From JACOND01 sp051011135 (GTDB taxonomy: Bacteria; Bdellovibrionota; Bdellovibrionia; Bdellovibrionales; UBA1609), in assembly GCA_051011135.1 (NCBI GenBank), contig JBPCUO010000016.1, forward strand, positions 1 through 5,855: a DNA stretch of 5,855 nt, read 5' to 3'. Numbering within the stretch: the first letter of the stretch is position 1; each line of letters starts with the position of its first letter. A program made the translations under genes and the position numbers. The notes beneath the pieces were generated by a model. That model ran no database searches. It had not been told where the DNA came from and worked only from the letters and a program-made list of their open reading frames with translations. Below are positions 5,145 through 5,855 of this stretch, piece by piece.

Positions 5145-5417
5145 TTGAAAAAAGTTTTTTTAAAAAAGCAAATACAAAAAGATTTAAAGAAACTACCTAG
5201 ATACATAGTTGTTAGTTTAGATAAGTGGATAAGAATAATAGATGAAGAGGGTTATGAAAATATAAAAAAAATTAAAGGATACAAAGATCATGCTTTAAAA
5301 GGAAATAGGAAAAATCAAAGATCTTCTTATTTATCAAAAAGTTATCGCGTTATCTATCAAGTAACAAAAGAAGATATAGAAATTTTGGAGGTTAATAAAC
5401 ATGAATACAAAAAATAA
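5145..5417 (+). CDS. RelE/HigB-like toxin of a type II toxin-antitoxin pair
   Basis: This 90-residue basic protein fits the RelE/ParE-superfamily toxins, usually ribosome-dependent mRNA interferases. The diagnostic part is residues 45-71: GYKDHALKGNRKNQRSSYLS followed by KSYRVIY, where a compact basic strand with Arg59, Arg68 and Tyr71 leads into a final strand ending VNKHEY (His86). The N-terminal half is Lys-rich and helical, as expected. The start is TTG at 5145, fixed by GAGGA 8 bases upstream; an ATG at 5131 reads only five codons. The gene comes before its antitoxin, the order seen in higBA-type systems, and overlaps it by 17 bases. RNase activity is inferred from the family. Confidence 0.8.
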   Translation: MKKVFLKKQIQKDLKKLPRYIVVSLDKWIRIIDEEGYENIKKIKGYKDHALKGNRKNQRSSYLSKSYRVIYQVTKEDIEILEVNKHEYKK

Positions 5418-5763
5418 AAAAATAAGAGCTCAAAAAGCAATTAAAAATATAGTAGGTCATATTAGTTTTTCTGAAATGCTTTTATCTTTAAGAAAGTCAA
5501 AAGGCATGACTCAAGTTGAGTTTGCAAAGAAGTTAAAAATTACTAAACAAGAGCTATGTAATATAGAAAAAGGTAGAAAAACTGTAAGTCCAGAAAGAGC
5601 TGCTTTATTTGCTAAAAAATTAGGTGATTCTAAAAAAGTTTTTATAACTTATATTTTAGAAGATATCGCTTATAAATCAGGATTTATAGCTTCTGTAAAA
5701 ATGAGAGCAAGAACTTATAAAACAAGATTTATAGATTCTATAAAAATCAAAGAAATAGCTTAG
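5401..5763 (+). CDS. Xre-family (HigA-like) antitoxin
   Basis: This 120-residue protein has a helix-turn-helix domain at about residues 24-76. Its core TQVEFAKKLKITKQELCNIE followed by KGRKTVSPERA is typical of Cro/C1 repressors in HigA-type antitoxins. It should bind and neutralise the toxin encoded just upstream and repress the operon through the palindrome at 5106-5128. The SD site GGAGG lies 9 bases before the ATG, inside the toxin gene, so the two are translationally linked. The last 30 residues are a tandem duplication: YKSGFIASVKMRART then YKTRFIDSIKIKEIA. The first copy looks like the normal HigA tail (compare LEDIAYKSGFIASVK); the second is extra. Confidence 0.85.
   Translation: MNTKNKKIRAQKAIKNIVGHISFSEMLLSLRKSKGMTQVEFAKKLKITKQELCNIEKGRKTVSPERAALFAKKLGDSKKVFITYILEDIAYKSGFIASVKMRARTYKTRFIDSIKIKEIA
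5671..5760 (+). repeat. 45-base tandem duplication at the antitoxin 3' end
   Basis: Bases 5671-5715 and 5716-5760 match at 36 of 45 positions with no gaps. Each unit is exactly 15 codons and the second ends directly before the TAG stop (5761-5763). Confidence 0.85.
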
Positions 5764-5824
5764 TCTTTTAAATTCTAAAATTGGTGAAGCAATATTCTTT
5801 TCGCGCTAAAAATTTTTTTAAGAA

Positions 5825-5855
5825 TGGTGGAGGTGATGGGAATTGAACCCATGTC
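5825..5855 (-). ncRNA. ssrA: 3' end of a tRNA-like RNA, most likely tmRNA (runs off the right edge)
   Basis: On the minus strand the sequence shows a T arm with stem ATGGG/CCCAT around the loop TTCAATT, then the acceptor strand CACCTCC, discriminator A and an encoded CCA (5827-5825). GAC directly before the T stem, and the CTCCACCA end, resemble tmRNA more than most tRNAs, where U usually sits at the middle of that triplet. A tRNA cannot be excluded because the 5' part lies outside the window. Confidence 0.6.

Noticed and set aside
5131..5148. Five-codon ATG frame overlapping the toxin start
   Set aside because: It contains the toxin gene's SD site, which explains the sequence; no separate ribosome site precedes it.
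5766..5824. Terminator between the antitoxin gene and the tRNA-like RNA
   Set aside because: Only an A/T-only imperfect stem (around 5804-5820) is visible, with no G-C pairs to make it convincing.

Overview
The window is AT-rich DNA from what is most likely an alphaproteobacterium, possibly a host-associated one. The best evidence is the dihydroorotase, which follows the alphaproteobacterial PyrC variant (QVH metal motif, HSEDE, QMNPPIRD, GSDHAPH) along its full length. A tRNA-like 3' end at the right edge also fits a tmRNA. The AT-richness, degenerate intergenic DNA and a large secreted repeat protein point to a reduced or intracellular lifestyle, but that is inference.

Layout, left to right. 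(1) 1-96, minus: the N-terminus of a secreted protein that runs off the window. (2) 97-495: mostly non-coding, with a promoter for the partial gene, a doubtful interrupted reading frame, and the promoter/leader of the next gene. (3) 496-1473, plus: an outer-membrane porin-like beta-barrel protein with a strong Shine-Dalgarno (SD) site and a textbook terminator, so probably abundant and monocistronic. (4) 1582-2934, plus: dihydroorotase (pyrC). (5) 2935-3145: a convergent intergenic stretch completely filled by two in-frame tails, one a degraded copy of the pyrC 3' end and the other of the facing lipoprotein gene's 3' end. (6) 3146-3568, minus: a small lipoprotein. (7) 3685-4770, minus: a secreted protein whose core is 40 uninterrupted WxxGx pentapeptides. 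(8) About 5004-5079: a candidate small structured RNA with its own promoter and terminator. (9) 5106-5763, plus: a RelE/HigB-like toxin and Xre antitoxin operon behind a perfect 23-bp palindrome. (10) 5825-5855, minus: the 3' end of a tRNA-like RNA, most likely tmRNA.

The genes do not form one pathway. pyrC is housekeeping and the porin, lipoprotein and WxxGx protein are envelope or secreted proteins. The toxin-antitoxin pair sits just past the 3' end of the tRNA-like gene, a typical landing site for mobile DNA.

The most unusual features are the WxxGx array and a recurring pattern of 3'-terminal duplication. Three unrelated genes (pyrC, the lipoprotein gene and the antitoxin gene) each carry an extra in-frame copy of their own 3' end. 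In the antitoxin the copy is inside the gene; in the other two it lies just past the stop codon.
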